Source: Rhizobacter koreensis
GTDB lineage: Bacteria > Pseudomonadota > Gammaproteobacteria > Burkholderiales > Burkholderiaceae_C
Reading direction: 5' to 3'
DNA: 64,000 nt
NCBI RefSeq assembly: GCF_013366375.1
Contig: NZ_JABWMJ010000003.1
Span: forward strand, 310,001 to 374,000
Shown: in pieces, positions 45,274-53,947 of the stretch
Numbering within the stretch: position 1 is the first letter of the stretch
Layout: the number at the start of each line of letters is the position of its first letter
Notes under the pieces: model-generated
Database searches by the model: none
What the model was told of the DNA's origin: nothing
What the model saw: the letters and a program-made list of their open reading frames with translations, nothing else
Position numbers and translations under genes: made by a program

Positions 45274-46313
45274 ACGTGCACCGGTTGCCGCGCCGGGTCG
45301 CGCCGGAACGCCTCGCACTCGGCGATGGCGGTGCTCGCGAGCACCGGAAACAGGCGGCGCACCTCGGCCCAGGGTGCGCCTTCCCACTCGTCGCCCTCGA
45401 ACCAGAACGCGTGCTCGGGACGCGCGTCGATCATCTCCCGCTCGGCTTGTCGCAGCGCGGCAGGGGAGAGCGCTGCGACGCGGTCGAGCCGCGCACGGGC
45501 GCGCACCGGTGCGAGACGCAGGCCGAGCGGCACGTACACGCGCGCGACGGGCAGATCGTTTGGGTGGCCCGCCTCGCGCAGCGCCTCGGCGACCGATTCG
45601 CCGGTCGACGCGCCGAAGTTGCCGCGCATGAAGGCGGCGCCGAGCTCGTCGAGGCGTGCGGTCGCGCCGCGCACCCAGTCGTCGTACCAGCCGAGGCGCT
45701 TCAGCGTGGCAACGATGTCGGCGCGCCGCGCCGGCGCGACGCCAGCGGCACCGGCGCGCTCGAGCAGCGTCGTCTTCAGGCGTGCGTTGGCACGTACGGC
45801 ATCCGGGTCGGCGGCGATCCACTGCAGCGCGCGCTCCTCGCCGGCCACGTGCCGCGCCTCGCCGTAGAGCGGAACGATCGCGGCCGGGCTGAGCGCCAGC
45901 ACCTCGCCGATCATCTGCTCGCGCCCGCGCCGGTCGGCGAACGAGCGCATCTCCTTGAGATGGCAGACGCCGAACTCGACCTGCCGAGCGAGCAGCACCG
46001 GGTTCGTCGCGACGCTGCCGAACTGCGCGCGCAACTCCTTCACCAGTTCGTAGGCGCGTTCGCAGTCGCTGCGCATCGCTTCGCTGACGCCGACGATCGC
46101 CTTCACCGCAAGCGCGTCCCAGGCGGCGCTGCGCTGGGTCGGCGCGACGTCCTTCAAGCGCGCGACCGCCTCGGCGTACTCCCGGCGCGTGACCAGGGCG
46201 TCGAGGTCGGCCATCGAGTAGCCCTGCGCGTGGGCCGCAGAACTCGCGAGCAACGCGGCGACGAGCGCCGGCACGAGGCGTGTGGCCGCGGCGCGCAGGG
46301 TGCGGAAGGTCAT
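45234..46313 (-). CDS. Secreted alpha-helical protein of unknown function
   Basis: The 359-residue protein has a signal peptide (ends AAHAQG) and then mostly helical repeats: YAEAVARLKDVAPTQRSAAW, CERAYELVKELRAQF, EEREALQW-like EERALQWIAADPDAVRAN. This looks like a TPR-like solenoid, perhaps used to bind partner proteins in the periplasm, but no standard repeat motif is strong. Two cysteines near residues 85 and 115 could pair. It overlaps the DUF998 gene by 40 nt, so they are co-expressed. I do not recognise a family. Confidence 0.72.
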   Translation of the reverse strand: MTFRTLRAAATRLVPALVAALLASSAAHAQGYSMADLDALVTRREYAEAVARLKDVAPTQRSAAWDALAVKAIVGVSEAMRSDCERAYELVKELRAQFGSVATNPVLLARQVEFGVCHLKEMRSFADRRGREQMIGEVLALSPAAIVPLYGEARHVAGEERALQWIAADPDAVRANARLKTTLLERAGAAGVAPARRADIVATLKRLGWYDDWVRGATARLDELGAAFMRGNFGASTGESVAEALREAGHPNDLPVARVYVPLGLRLAPVRARARLDRVAALSPAALRQAEREMIDARPEHAFWFEGDEWEGAPWAEVRRLFPVLASTAIAECEAFRRDPARQPVHVWRSSCRWIVPGG

Positions 46314-46479
46314 CGCGCGATTGTCGTGGCGCGCGTGATCCGGCGCGTGATGCCTTCCCTGCTGCGGCGCCGCGGCGGCGGCCGCGCGCTGCGAGAGGGC
46401 CGGTCGGCTCGCACGCCCCGCGAGCCCTCGAGCCGAAGCGATGCCGTCGCGGCGCCCTCCCGCCGCTGCCGCCGCGGGA

Positions 46480-46983
46480 TCAGCTCACCGGCACGCTGAA
46501 CCGGCTCGCCGCGCCGCCGGGCGCCTTCGGCAGCTCGACGCGCAGCACGCCGTCTCGATAGGTTGCGGCGGCGCGCTCGACCTCGACGTCGCCCGGCAGC
46601 CGGATCTCGCGGTCGAACGCGCCGTAGGCGCACTGCACCAGGCGGTAGCCACCGCTCGTCGACTCGTGGTCGACGCGCTTCTCGCCGTGGATGCGCAGTG
46701 TCTGCCCGCGCACCTCGACCTGGAAGTCCTCGCGGCGCATGCCCGGCGCTTCGAGTCGGACGACGATGCGGTCGTCGCGCTCGATCACGTCGGCGGCCAT
46801 GAACGCCCAGCGGCCGAGGCGCGGGATGCCCTCGACCCCGCCGCCTCGGAGCGCGTCGTCATCGTTCGAGCGGAAGCGCGTCAGCGCGCCGCCGGCCCTG
46901 GCACGCAGCTCGCGCCAGCCCTCGGCCAGCGTCTCGAACGCCTGCTCGGCGCCTTCCTTCAGTTGCCTCGTCAACGTGGTCAT
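46480..46983 (-). CDS. Hsp20/alpha-crystallin family chaperone
   Basis: The 167-residue protein has an N-terminal charged region (MTTLTRQLKEGAEQAFETLA), then an alpha-crystallin domain: FMAADVIERDDRIVVRLEAP, GMRREDFQVEVRGQTLRIHG, DREIRLPGDVEVERAAATYR and DGVLRVELPK. The C-terminal SRFSVPVS contains an I/V-x-V-type tail. Such small heat-shock proteins hold misfolded proteins. A GGGAGG ribosome site precedes the ATG at 46983. It is set 216 bp after the host-attachment gene on the same strand and may form a stress unit with it. Confidence 0.88.
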   Translation of the reverse strand: MTTLTRQLKEGAEQAFETLAEGWRELRARAGGALTRFRSNDDDALRGGGVEGIPRLGRWAFMAADVIERDDRIVVRLEAPGMRREDFQVEVRGQTLRIHGEKRVDHESTSGGYRLVQCAYGAFDREIRLPGDVEVERAAATYRDGVLRVELPKAPGGAASRFSVPVS

Positions 46984-47199
46984 CGATCGCCTCCCTTTGC
47001 ATGAGTCGGACACGATGCCCGGCGCCATGCCGAAGGTTCCTCGAGCGGAAGGCGCCGGACGAACGCGGCCTTGGATGCGGAAGGCGTGGCGCGGGTTCCG
47101 CGCCAGGACAGGCAGACGCCGCGAGGCAGCGCCGCTGGAAGGTGAGTCAGAAGAACGACGGCCGCCTTGCGCCTAGGGCTCGGGCGGCGTCGCGGCCGA

Positions 47200-47919
47200 T
47201 CAGGCGCCGGCCTGATCGGCGAACAGGCGCTGGCTGATCGCGCGGTTGTCCTCGTGAATGAGGTCCTTGTTCACCTCCTGGGTCACGAGCGCGCCGACCT
47301 GCGGCGAGAGCTCCTTGCGCAGGAGGCCGAGGAAGCGCGGCGCGGCGACCAGACGCAGTTCGTCGAAGCGCTTGCGCTGCAGGGCTTCTGCCAGGTGCTG
47401 CGCGACGCGCCTGGCGAAGCCCTGCGCTTCCTGGTGCTGCTGGTCCTCGCCGGCCGACGCGGTGACGCTCGAAGTGCCGCGCAGCCTGTGCTGCGGCGTT
47501 CCCTGGCTCGAGCCCTGCGGGGCGGCGCCGGCGCGGCGGCCGGCCGCATCGCGGTGGAGGTCGCCCTCCCGCGCGTGGGCGGCCGAATCGCTGAGCGCGT
47601 CGATCTCCTCGAGCTCGTTGCCGGTCTCCGGCCATCGAAGGAAGCGTGCGAGGCCCTCGTCGGCGACCACCACCCAGATCGTCCTGGCGTCGGCGCGCGG
47701 CACGACGCCTCGGTTGGCCCAGTCGCCGGCATGGCTGCGGCCGCTCACGTCGGACGCGCCGCCGTCGGGTGCGTCGCTGCTCTCGCGGACGTCGCCGGTG
47801 CGCTCGGCACCGCTCTGGCCGGCCTGCTGGCCGGGGCGCGCCGGAAGGCCGCTGTCGTTGCGATCCTGCCCTTCGGAGCGGTCGAGGCCGCCCGTGCTTG
47901 CCTTCGAATCTTGACTCAT
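47200..47919 (-). CDS. Host attachment family protein
   Basis: The 239-residue protein begins with a Gly/Ser/Asp-rich disordered stretch of about 70 residues, then the host-attachment domain: TIWVVVADEGLARFLRWPET, ELEEIDALSDSAAHAREGDL, FARRVAQHLAEALQRKRFDE, LRLVAAPRFLGLLRKELSP and VNKDLIHEDNRAISQRLF. This family is named from a Rhizobium gene thought to aid attachment to host cells; most homologues are in non-symbionts and are likely stress or envelope proteins. It has no signal peptide. Two ATG codons 6 nt apart precede it; I chose 47919. Confidence 0.82.
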   Translation of the reverse strand: MSQDSKASTGGLDRSEGQDRNDSGLPARPGQQAGQSGAERTGDVRESSDAPDGGASDVSGRSHAGDWANRGVVPRADARTIWVVVADEGLARFLRWPETGNELEEIDALSDSAAHAREGDLHRDAAGRRAGAAPQGSSQGTPQHRLRGTSSVTASAGEDQQHQEAQGFARRVAQHLAEALQRKRFDELRLVAAPRFLGLLRKELSPQVGALVTQEVNKDLIHEDNRAISQRLFADQAGA

Positions 47920-48132
47920 CGCCATCGCCGGTTGGTTGTCGAGACCGCCGCGCTGCAAGCGTCGTGCCCAGGGCGGGTCGGCCCGGGAGGTGCGGCGTGC
48001 CTGGCGGCCGAAGAGGCAAAGGGCGATGCCGCGCCAAGCAGCGGCGTTCCCCGGCCGTCGCGCAGGCTCGCGACCGTCACCATGGGCTTCGAAGACGACG
48101 GCGCGCGAGGCGACGCGCTGCCGCCAGCCGGC

Positions 48133-48411
48133 TCAGCGGTAGAACGCCTCGACGGTGCCCTTGAGCTTGATCAGCATCGGCCGGCCCTTGCGGTCGAGCG
48201 TGCGCCCGGCCGCGACCTTGACCCAGCCTTCGCTGATGCAGTACTCCTCGACGTCGGAGCGCTCGTTGCCGTTGAAGCGGATGCCGATCGGCCGCTCGAA
48301 CACCTCGGCGACGTGATGCGGGCTGCGCGGGTCGACCGCGAGCCGGTCCGGCAGCGGCGGCAGGGCGGCGTCGGTGGCCGGTGTCTCGGGCGTCGGGGTC
48401 GTCTCGTTCAT
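48133..48411 (-). CDS. DUF3297 family protein
   Basis: The 92-residue protein matches DUF3297: LPDRLAVDPRSPHHVAEVF, RPIGIRFNGNERSDVEEYCI and EGWVKVAAGRTLDRKGRPM, ending LKGTVEAFYR. This small glutathionylspermidine synthase-related or uncharacterised family is common in Burkholderiales. Its function is unknown. The ATG at 48411 is the third codon candidate but the first with a plausible ending; the N-terminus is Thr/Pro-rich. Confidence 0.85.
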   Translation of the reverse strand: MNETTPTPETPATDAALPPLPDRLAVDPRSPHHVAEVFERPIGIRFNGNERSDVEEYCISEGWVKVAAGRTLDRKGRPMLIKLKGTVEAFYR

Positions 48412-48508
48412 GGGCGCGCAATCTATCACCGTGGTCGAGGCGAACTCCGGGTGCGTCGACCGGCCGAGCAGCGGAGCCAGCGCGGCACCGCTGCTCGGCG
48501 CCGGCGCG

Positions 48509-49228
48509 TCAGGTCCGCCGGCGGCGCGTACCCGCGAGCGCGAGCAGCGCGAGGCTGCTGAGCGCGAGTGCGCCGGGTTCCGGTACCGTGCCGGCGAGCG
48601 GCACGAATCCGAGTCGCGCGTCGCCGTAGGTGGCTCCGCCCGCCACGCTGTAGCCGAACGACTGCGACAGGTTGAGGCGGATGCCGGCGGCGGTCTCGCC
48701 GGCCGGCAGACCGAAGCCGCCGACGCCGAGCGCGTTCGCCGTGAAGACCGACAGGTCGATCGCCGCCTCGATCACGTCGGGACTTCCGACGTTGTCGAGT
48801 GCGACGAAGCGAATGAGGTCGGCCGCCGTGTCGTTGTAGTAGATGCCCGTGTTGGGATTGAACGCTCGGTCGTTGGTGATCTCGAAGGCGATCGACGACC
48901 CGTTGTTGCCGTACGTGCCCGGGCCGTAGCGCAGCGAGTAATAAAGATTGCTGAACAACAGTCCTGCTGCATCGCCGCCGCCGGTCGTCTGTACCGCAGC
49001 GTAGAGATAGTTGGAGTCGCGGCGCGTGAAGATCTGGTAGGCCGTCGAGTTGCTCATGTTGGTCGGCGCGCCGAAGTTGCTGGTCGGCGCCGCCGGGTTG
49101 TACAGCACCTGGACAGGCGTCACGCCGGCCCATTCGGCACCGATGGCGCCGTCGAGCCCGACGGGCGCAGCGAACGAGGAATGGGTGATGGCCGCGATGG
49201 CGGCACCGATGAGAACTTGCTTGAGCAT
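48509..49228 (-). CDS. PEP-CTERM sorting-signal protein
   Basis: The 239-residue protein has a signal peptide (MLKQVLIGAAIAAITHSSFA), a beta-rich extracellular domain (YNPAAPTSNFGAPTN, NSTAYQIFTRRDSNYLYAAV, AFEITNDRAFNPNTGIYYND) and a C-terminal PEP-CTERM signal: the VPEP motif, a hydrophobic helix (GALALSSLALLALAG) and the basic tail TRRRRT. Exosortase (XrtA) would remove this signal and fix the protein on the cell surface. A CGGAG ribosome site 8 nt before the ATG supports the start. Candidate sigma-54 promoter upstream. Confidence 0.9.
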   Translation of the reverse strand: MLKQVLIGAAIAAITHSSFAAPVGLDGAIGAEWAGVTPVQVLYNPAAPTSNFGAPTNMSNSTAYQIFTRRDSNYLYAAVQTTGGGDAAGLLFSNLYYSLRYGPGTYGNNGSSIAFEITNDRAFNPNTGIYYNDTAADLIRFVALDNVGSPDVIEAAIDLSVFTANALGVGGFGLPAGETAAGIRLNLSQSFGYSVAGGATYGDARLGFVPLAGTVPEPGALALSSLALLALAGTRRRRT

Positions 49229-49261
49229 GGTCGACTCCGGGTTGGATGCGCCAGCCTCGAA

Positions 49262-49277
49262 TGCAGGAAGCATGCCC
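49262..49277 (-). promoter_or_regulatory. Candidate sigma-54 promoter of the PEP-CTERM gene
   Basis: On the minus strand GGGCATG-CTTC-CTGCA resembles the RpoN consensus TGGCACG-N4-TTGCA, keeping the invariant GG and GC pair at the -24 and -12 positions with the right 10-nt spacing. It lies 34 nt from the ATG, so a transcript would have a short leader with the CGGAG ribosome site. Confidence 0.5.
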
Positions 49278-49334
49278 TTCAGAGTTATCAACGACTTGGC
49301 GGCTCGTCGCGTCGGAGTTGTCAACTCGGGCGAC

Positions 49335-49355
49335 ATGTAAATAAGTCACGACTGC
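49335..49355. promoter_or_regulatory. Inverted repeat, candidate enhancer site
   Basis: GTCACGA (49335-49341) and TCGTGAC (49349-49355) form a perfect inverted repeat around a 7-nt centre, about 60 nt upstream of the candidate sigma-54 promoter. That distance fits a bacterial enhancer-binding protein site. Confidence 0.5.
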
Positions 49356-49403
49356 AATTCGTGACCGGCGATGCGCAAGTCGCCGAACTGGATGTCGTGT
49401 CGG

Positions 49404-49439
49404 CTTGCCAAGTCGAGATTGCCTCGCTTGCAAGTCGAG
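49404..49439. repeat. Direct repeat CTTGC(C)AAGTCGAG
   Basis: CTTGCCAAGTCGAG (49404-49417) recurs as CTTGCAAGTCGAG (49427-49439), with the starts 23 nt apart, in the upstream region of the PEP-CTERM gene. It could be a second regulator site for this gene or for the cupin gene. Confidence 0.45.
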
Positions 49440-49615
49440 TCACCTGGCCGGTGTCAAGTGAATTGTCGGCAGATCGGCCGTCCTCACGCCGAACGGTCGA
49501 CCGCGGGTGTGTGCGATCGTGTCGTGCGGACGAATGGTGGGGCGGTTGCCGGCGCCCTTGACAGGGGCCTGCGGCGCGCCGCAGTCTCGCCGCGCCGACA
49601 CTGAAGGAGATCGCG

Positions 49616-50023
49616 ATGGACGCTGCCGACCCCCCCGACGTGAAGCCGATCCGACCGCTCGAGGAGGTGCTGACGCGCCAGCGCCTGCCGTATTTCGTCG
49701 GCATTTCGGGATCGACGGTCGGCGCGCGCGGGCTGTCGATGCATCTGGTCGTGATCCCGCCCGGAGCGCGTGCCGACCCGCACTCGCACCGTGGCTACGA
49801 AACGGGCATCTACGTGCTCGAAGGCCGCGTCGAGACGCGTTATGGCCCGCGCCTCGAGCAGTCGGTGATCAGCCAGGCGGGCGACTTCCTGTTCATTCCG
49901 CCGGGCGTGCCGCACGAGGCCATCAACCTCAGCGCCACCGAACCGGCACGCGCGGTGGTCGCGCGCAACGATCCGGCCGAGCAGGACAAGGTCGATCCGT
50001 ACCAGCCGGCGGCTGCGGGCTGA
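49616..50023 (+). CDS. Cupin-domain protein
   Basis: The 135-residue single-cupin protein has metal-binding histidines in DPHSHRGYETGIYVLEGRVE (first motif, about residues 54-74) and FIPPGVPHEAINLS (second motif, His about 102). The beta barrel strands between are short. It is cytosolic and could be an isomerase, dioxygenase or binding protein; the substrate is unknown. A GAAGGAG ribosome site is 5-6 nt before the ATG at 49616. It faces the amidohydrolase gene tail to tail with 18 nt between. Confidence 0.87.
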   Translation: MDAADPPDVKPIRPLEEVLTRQRLPYFVGISGSTVGARGLSMHLVVIPPGARADPHSHRGYETGIYVLEGRVETRYGPRLEQSVISQAGDFLFIPPGVPHEAINLSATEPARAVVARNDPAEQDKVDPYQPAAAG

Positions 50024-50041
50024 GCGCCGGCAGCCTGCCGG

Positions 50042-51070
50042 CTACGGCGCCGCGAGGCCGAACAGCGCGGCGCCGTTGTCCCACGCGATGCGCCGCGCCA
50101 CCGCCGGCGGCAGGCTGCCGAGCCAGCCGCGCGCCTGCCGCATCAGGCCCTCGTAGTCGTCCCAGCGGGCGTTGATCCAGGTGTCGGAGCCGACCAGGAA
50201 GCGGTCGGGCATCGCGACCAGCAGCGCGCGCCACGCGGCGCTCGCGCTGCCGTCGGCGTCGACGAGCCCGGGCCGGTACGAGAGCTCGCCCATCAGCCGT
50301 GGATGGCGCTCCAGCAGCGTGCGCACGCGCTCGACCGGCACGCCGCCGATGCCGGTGTGAGCCCAGATCAGGCGCGCGTTCGGCGCATGCGCGAGCAGCT
50401 TCTCGACGGCGACGTCGTCGACGTGCGCCAGCACCGCGAGGTCGCGCTGGGCGGCGAGCTGCATCAGGCGGCGCGCGGTCGGTCCGTCGGCGTTGGCGCT
50501 GTCGTAGAGGTGGAACTCGCCGAGCCCGCGGTACGGCCCGGCGGCAGTTCCTGCGGCGAGTTCGCTCAGCACCATGTCGACGATCGTGGGATCGGCGTGC
50601 CAGCCCGTGTAGTCGGCGCGATTGCGGTAGAGCCGCACGAACGGCACGACCACGACGCCGGCGCGCCGCGTCGCGTCGGCCGCCGCGAGCGCCTTGCTGC
50701 CGTCGTTCGGCCGACTGTTGGCGATCACCGCGCGCACGCCGCTGCGCTGCATGCGGCCGAGCACGTCGGCGAGCGGGTAGCGCTCGGTGGCCTCGACGTT
50801 GTAGTGCAGGTGGGCGTCGAACAGGGGGCCACCATACGGCGTCGGCTCGGCGCGCGCGGCGGAGGCGGCCACCAGCGCGGCCAGGGCGAGGCCGGCAAGC
50901 TGCGCCGCGACCGCGGTCGCGCCTTTGCGACTCGGCGGCCAGCGGTGCGCATCGCCGGATGCGTTCCCGCTCGCCTGGAACCGCGCCGGCCCTCGCAGCG
51001 CGCTGCTGCGTCCGCCCAGCCACCCCCGCACCCTGGAAACGACCGCTTTCCCCACCCGCGCCGACTGCAT
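50042..51070 (-). CDS. Amidohydrolase-family protein with predicted signal or anchor
   Basis: The 342-residue protein has an N-terminal region of about 75 residues with one hydrophobic stretch ([17 protein letters not shown]) and then an amidohydrolase TIM barrel. The HxH metal motif is in [10 protein letters not shown] (about residues 83-92), followed by [21 protein letters not shown] and the metal Asp in [15 protein letters not shown]. This looks like an amidohydrolase-2 (metal-dependent hydrolase) family member acting on an unknown substrate outside the cytoplasm. A GGGAGA ribosome site precedes the ATG at 51070. The N-terminal part before the hydrophobic stretch is unusually long for a signal peptide. 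Confidence 0.8.
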   Translation of the reverse strand: MQSARVGKAVVSRVRGWLGGRSSALRGPARFQASGNASGDAHRWPPSRKGATAVAAQLAGLALAALVAASAARAEPTPYGGPLFDAHLHYNVEATERYPLADVLGRMQRSGVRAVIANSRPNDGSKALAAADATRRAGVVVVPFVRLYRNRADYTGWHADPTIVDMVLSELAAGTAAGPYRGLGEFHLYDSANADGPTARRLMQLAAQRDLAVLAHVDDVAVEKLLAHAPNARLIWAHTGIGGVPVERVRTLLERHPRLMGELSYRPGLVDADGSASAAWRALLVAMPDRFLVGSDTWINARWDDYEGLMRQARGWLGSLPPAVARRIAWDNGAALFGLAAP

Positions 51071-51378
51071 CCGAACGTCTCCCGTGCGCTTCGCGCTGTA
51101 ACGCCTGCAGGCGCCGACGTGGCGCCGCACGGGTCGATTCTGTGGCGCCCGAGCGCTCGTCGCACACCGGAACGAGGCCCTACCGCCGGCCGCGCCCGCC
51201 GGTCCGGCGCGGCTTGACACTCGCGCCGATCGGGTAACTCCCTGAAACCCGACGCCTTGGCAAGGGCGGGGTGCCGGTGCTAGAACCGGGCCGGCTCGGC
51301 GCAGGGCGACGGGAGATGGAGCGGGCTGTCGTGTATCACCGCAGGCGAGTAGCGATCAAGGAGCGCCGGATCTGGCGC
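51071..51378. other. Region upstream of amidohydrolase and small peptide gene
   Basis: The divergent gap of about 300 bp should hold promoters for both genes. An open frame extends the small peptide gene upstream to GTG 51271 and includes an ATG at 51316, but the sequence is arginine-rich and does not look like protein. No clear promoter boxes. Confidence 0.35.
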
Positions 51379-51627
51379 ATGACGTCGGATGCACCCACGG
51401 GAGAGCTGGTGGTGATCAGCGAAGAGGCCGCGAGGTCGGTCTCGCCACCGGCAGCGGCACCGGAACCCGAGGCCGCCCGGCCGCGCCGCGAAATCTCCGA
51501 GGCCGGGTGGCTCGGCTCGTCGTTCGACCTCCTGAACGGGGTCGAGATCACCGAGAACGCCGACAACAACGGCGGCGACGTGTTCGACACCTTCTTCAAG
51601 GAAGCGCCGCCGCCCCGGCGTACCTGA
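51379..51627 (+). CDS. Small acidic peptide gene next to SagB-type dehydrogenase
   Basis: The 82-residue product has a Pro/Ala/Glu-rich N-terminal half (APTGELVVISEEAARSVSPP) and a distinct C-terminal part: EAGWLGSSFDLLNGVEIT, then ENADNNGGDVFDTFFKE. It has no signal peptide, membrane helix or cysteine. The third-base GC bias and the acidic balance look like true coding sequence. It ends 46 nt before the stop of the convergent SagB-type gene. Start uncertain: 51379 fits the coding pattern, with ATG 51316 and GTG 51271 as alternatives. I do not recognise a family. Confidence 0.55.
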   Translation: MTSDAPTGELVVISEEAARSVSPPAAAPEPEAARPRREISEAGWLGSSFDLLNGVEITENADNNGGDVFDTFFKEAPPPRRT

Positions 51628-51673
51628 GGGACGGCGACGCGCCGCGCGCCATCGGTTCGACGGCGCTGCCTGG

Positions 51674-53869
51674 TCAGTCGGGCACGCCGAGCGCCGCGAA
51701 GTGCACGACCCACTCGTGCTCGGGCGAGCCGCCGACGAGCGCCGACGCCTCGGCGTCGTAGAACGCGCCGACCGCGCACGCGCCGAGGCCGCGCGCGGCG
51801 GCCTCGAGGTAGATCCGCTCCCCGACCCTGCCGGCTTCGATGAACGCGTGTCGATAGCCGCGTCCGGGGCCGAGCGGGTCGGCGGCGAAGGCGGCGCGAT
51901 CGATCGACAGCACGAACACGGCCGCCGCCTCGCCGATCACGTCCTGGTGGAGCGCGGCGCCCCGCGCGGCGTCGCGCAAGGTGGCGGGAACCCGGCGCGG
52001 CCGCAGCGCGTCGGCCGCCGGGTCGTAACGGTAGGCGCCGGGCACCAGTCCGTCGACCGCGTGGACGACGACGTCGATGCGAACCGCGTGCGACAGCGTC
52101 GCTCCGTGGCCGGGCAGCGCCGCCAGCACACCGGCCAGCGCCGGCAGCGGCAGCGGCGCGGCTGCGAAGCGCCGCACCGAACGGCGCGCCGCGATGCGCG
52201 CCAGCACCTCGCCCGCGCGCTGCGCGCCGCCGGGCAGCACGAGGGTCGGTGCCGGCGCCGCCGCGCCGGCACGCAGCCCGCTCGCGCGGGGTTCCGGCGC
52301 GCGTGCTGCGCGCAGCGACGTCGCCGCATGGATCGCCGCGGTGACGCCGAGCGGCGCGGCTGACGCGAGATCGAGCGCCGGCGCGCGCCAGGCCGTCGGC
52401 GCCGCACCGGCGGGATCGCTGCCGCCGACGCCGGTCGCCGGCGCTTCGAGCGTCAGGACCGCGAGCACGCCTTCCTCGGCCTCGTCGATGCCCAGTGCGC
52501 CGGCGGCACGCGATTCGTCGAAGGCGGCGAGCGGGCGCGCGACCAGCCCGAGCGCGCCGGCGGCCACGACCAGGTTCTCGAGCGCATGCCCGAGGTCGGC
52601 GAGCACATAGCGATAGGTGCGGTCGCGGTACTTGTGTCCGGTGCGCCGGAACATCGCCGTGGCGACGACGCGCAGGCGGGGCGTGCCCGCGGGTGGTGAC
52701 GCCGCCGCGGCCGTCGACGCGTTCCTGCTCGCCGTCGGCAGCGAGGGCTCGGCGGGGAGGCCCAGCTCCTCGTCGCTCGGGGCCGCGTCGCGCAGCCGTG
52801 CCAGCGCGTGACGCTCCGGGTCGTAATGCCAGAGCCCGTCGGCGAGCCCGGCGACTCCGCGCGCGACCACGTACAGCTCGGTCGCGTGCAGCGCTCCGGA
52901 CGAGGGCGAGGCGCGCAGCAGCAGGCCGCCGCGCCGTTTGGTGACGCCGGTGGTGTGCCACAGCACGCTGCCGACCGCGCCGATCTCGAGGCCGCGTGCG
53001 CGCACCGCGCGCGGCGACGGCAGGGCCAGCGTCGGCCGCGCCGGGTCGCGCTTGAACGGCGGCGGCGGGTCGCCCCAGGCGACGTTCGGAACCCGCAGCA
53101 GCACGCCGGCGCGCGCGTGCGACGACGCGGCGTGGAAGCGCTCGACCGCCGCCAGCGTGGCGGCGGCGGCTTCGCGGCCCGGCGACCCAAGCAGCACCGA
53201 CCTGCCCGGCGCCGGCAGCGCGTCGGAACGGCCCGAGCGGCCGATCCGCATGCCGAGCCCGAAGCCCACCGCGCCGGTCGCGAGCGCGGTGCCGGCGACC
53301 AGCCAGCGCCGTCGACCGGACCGGACTTCGGTGCCCGCCGGCGCGGCGACCGGTGCGCTGCCGATCTCGTTTGCGCGAGACGGGGCCGGCGCGCTGGCCG
53401 GCGCGTCCTCAGGCGAGGCTGCGGGAGCCCCGTGCGTCGTGTTTGCCGCTGCGCCGAGCCGGCGGGCCGCAGGTGGCGCCTCCGAGCTGCCGGCTGGCGA
53501 GGAGGGTGTCGTCACGGCGGCGCTCGCCGACCAGCCCAACATGCGCCGCCGCCGCGTCGCGTCGCGCCGCGGCCGCAGGCGCCGCCGCACGACGTGGCGC
53601 CACACCACGCCGAAGTTGAACACCAGGTGCAGCGCGACCAGCGCCAGCGTCGCGTAGCCGAACAGGTAGTGCCAGTCGAACACCGGCAGCTGCTGGTTGG
53701 CGACCCAGAAGATGCCGAGCCCGGCGGTCGCCAGCAGGTAGGCGAGCAGCAGCACGCTCGACCACACGTTGACCGCATGGCGGCGCGGCGCGCGCCCGCG
53801 CAGTGCCTGCACGGCGAACGCGGCTGCCGCGAGCAGCAGCGGGAGCACGATCCACGAGAGCTTGGACAT
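51674..53869 (-). CDS. Membrane-anchored SagB/ThcOx-type dehydrogenase, tandem nitroreductase domains
   Basis: The 731-residue protein has three N-terminal helices (about 4-23, 36-57, 66-90) with two histidines (His67 and His81) placed as in DUF4405 heme-binding helices. A disordered linker (about 105-185) and a fourth helix (about 189-207) follow, then two nitroreductase-fold halves (about 230-460 and 548-731). The second opens ARIAARRSVRRFAAAPLPLP and contains GRVGERIYLEAAARGLGACA, typical of SagB-type FMN enzymes. SagB enzymes oxidise azolines to azoles in ribosomal peptide pathways. Here it is membrane-bound with no YcaO partner, so the reaction may differ and could link to a quinone or cytochrome. 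Confidence 0.8.
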   Translation of the reverse strand: MSKLSWIVLPLLLAAAAFAVQALRGRAPRRHAVNVWSSVLLLAYLLATAGLGIFWVANQQLPVFDWHYLFGYATLALVALHLVFNFGVVWRHVVRRRLRPRRDATRRRRMLGWSASAAVTTPSSPAGSSEAPPAARRLGAAANTTHGAPAASPEDAPASAPAPSRANEIGSAPVAAPAGTEVRSGRRRWLVAGTALATGAVGFGLGMRIGRSGRSDALPAPGRSVLLGSPGREAAAATLAAVERFHAASSHARAGVLLRVPNVAWGDPPPPFKRDPARPTLALPSPRAVRARGLEIGAVGSVLWHTTGVTKRRGGLLLRASPSSGALHATELYVVARGVAGLADGLWHYDPERHALARLRDAAPSDEELGLPAEPSLPTASRNASTAAAASPPAGTPRLRVVATAMFRRTGHKYRDRTYRYVLADLGHALENLVVAAGALGLVARPLAAFDESRAAGALGIDEAEEGVLAVLTLEAPATGVGGSDPAGAAPTAWRAPALDLASAAPLGVTAAIHAATSLRAARAPEPRASGLRAGAAAPAPTLVLPGGAQRAGEVLARIAARRSVRRFAAAPLPLPALAGVLAALPGHGATLSHAVRIDVVVHAVDGLVPGAYRYDPAADALRPRRVPATLRDAARGAALHQDVIGEAAAVFVLSIDRAAFAADPLGPGRGYRHAFIEAGRVGERIYLEAAARGLGACAVGAFYDAEASALVGGSPEHEWVVHFAALGVPD

Positions 53870-53947
53870 CGACTTCGGGGCCGCGCGCGTTCGCCGTGGC
53901 GTTCCGGAGCGCGCGCGAGCCGGCGCCCGATCCTCGCCGATGCACGG

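Larger units (their letters stand above)
49229..49615. other. Upstream region of PEP-CTERM and cupin genes
   Basis: The 387 bp between divergent PEP-CTERM and cupin genes hold a candidate sigma-54 promoter (49262-49277), an inverted repeat (49335-49355) and a short direct repeat (49404-49439). It is AT-richer than its surroundings. No gene is recognised. Confidence 0.6.

Noticed and set aside
49404-49439. The repeats near the PEP-CTERM gene as a CRISPR array.
   Set aside because: Only two short copies, no regular spacers and no cas genes.
51674-53869. A complete thiazole/oxazole ribosomal peptide cluster around the SagB-type gene.
   Set aside because: No YcaO cyclodehydratase, RRE protein or protease is present in the window, so a classical cluster is not supported.
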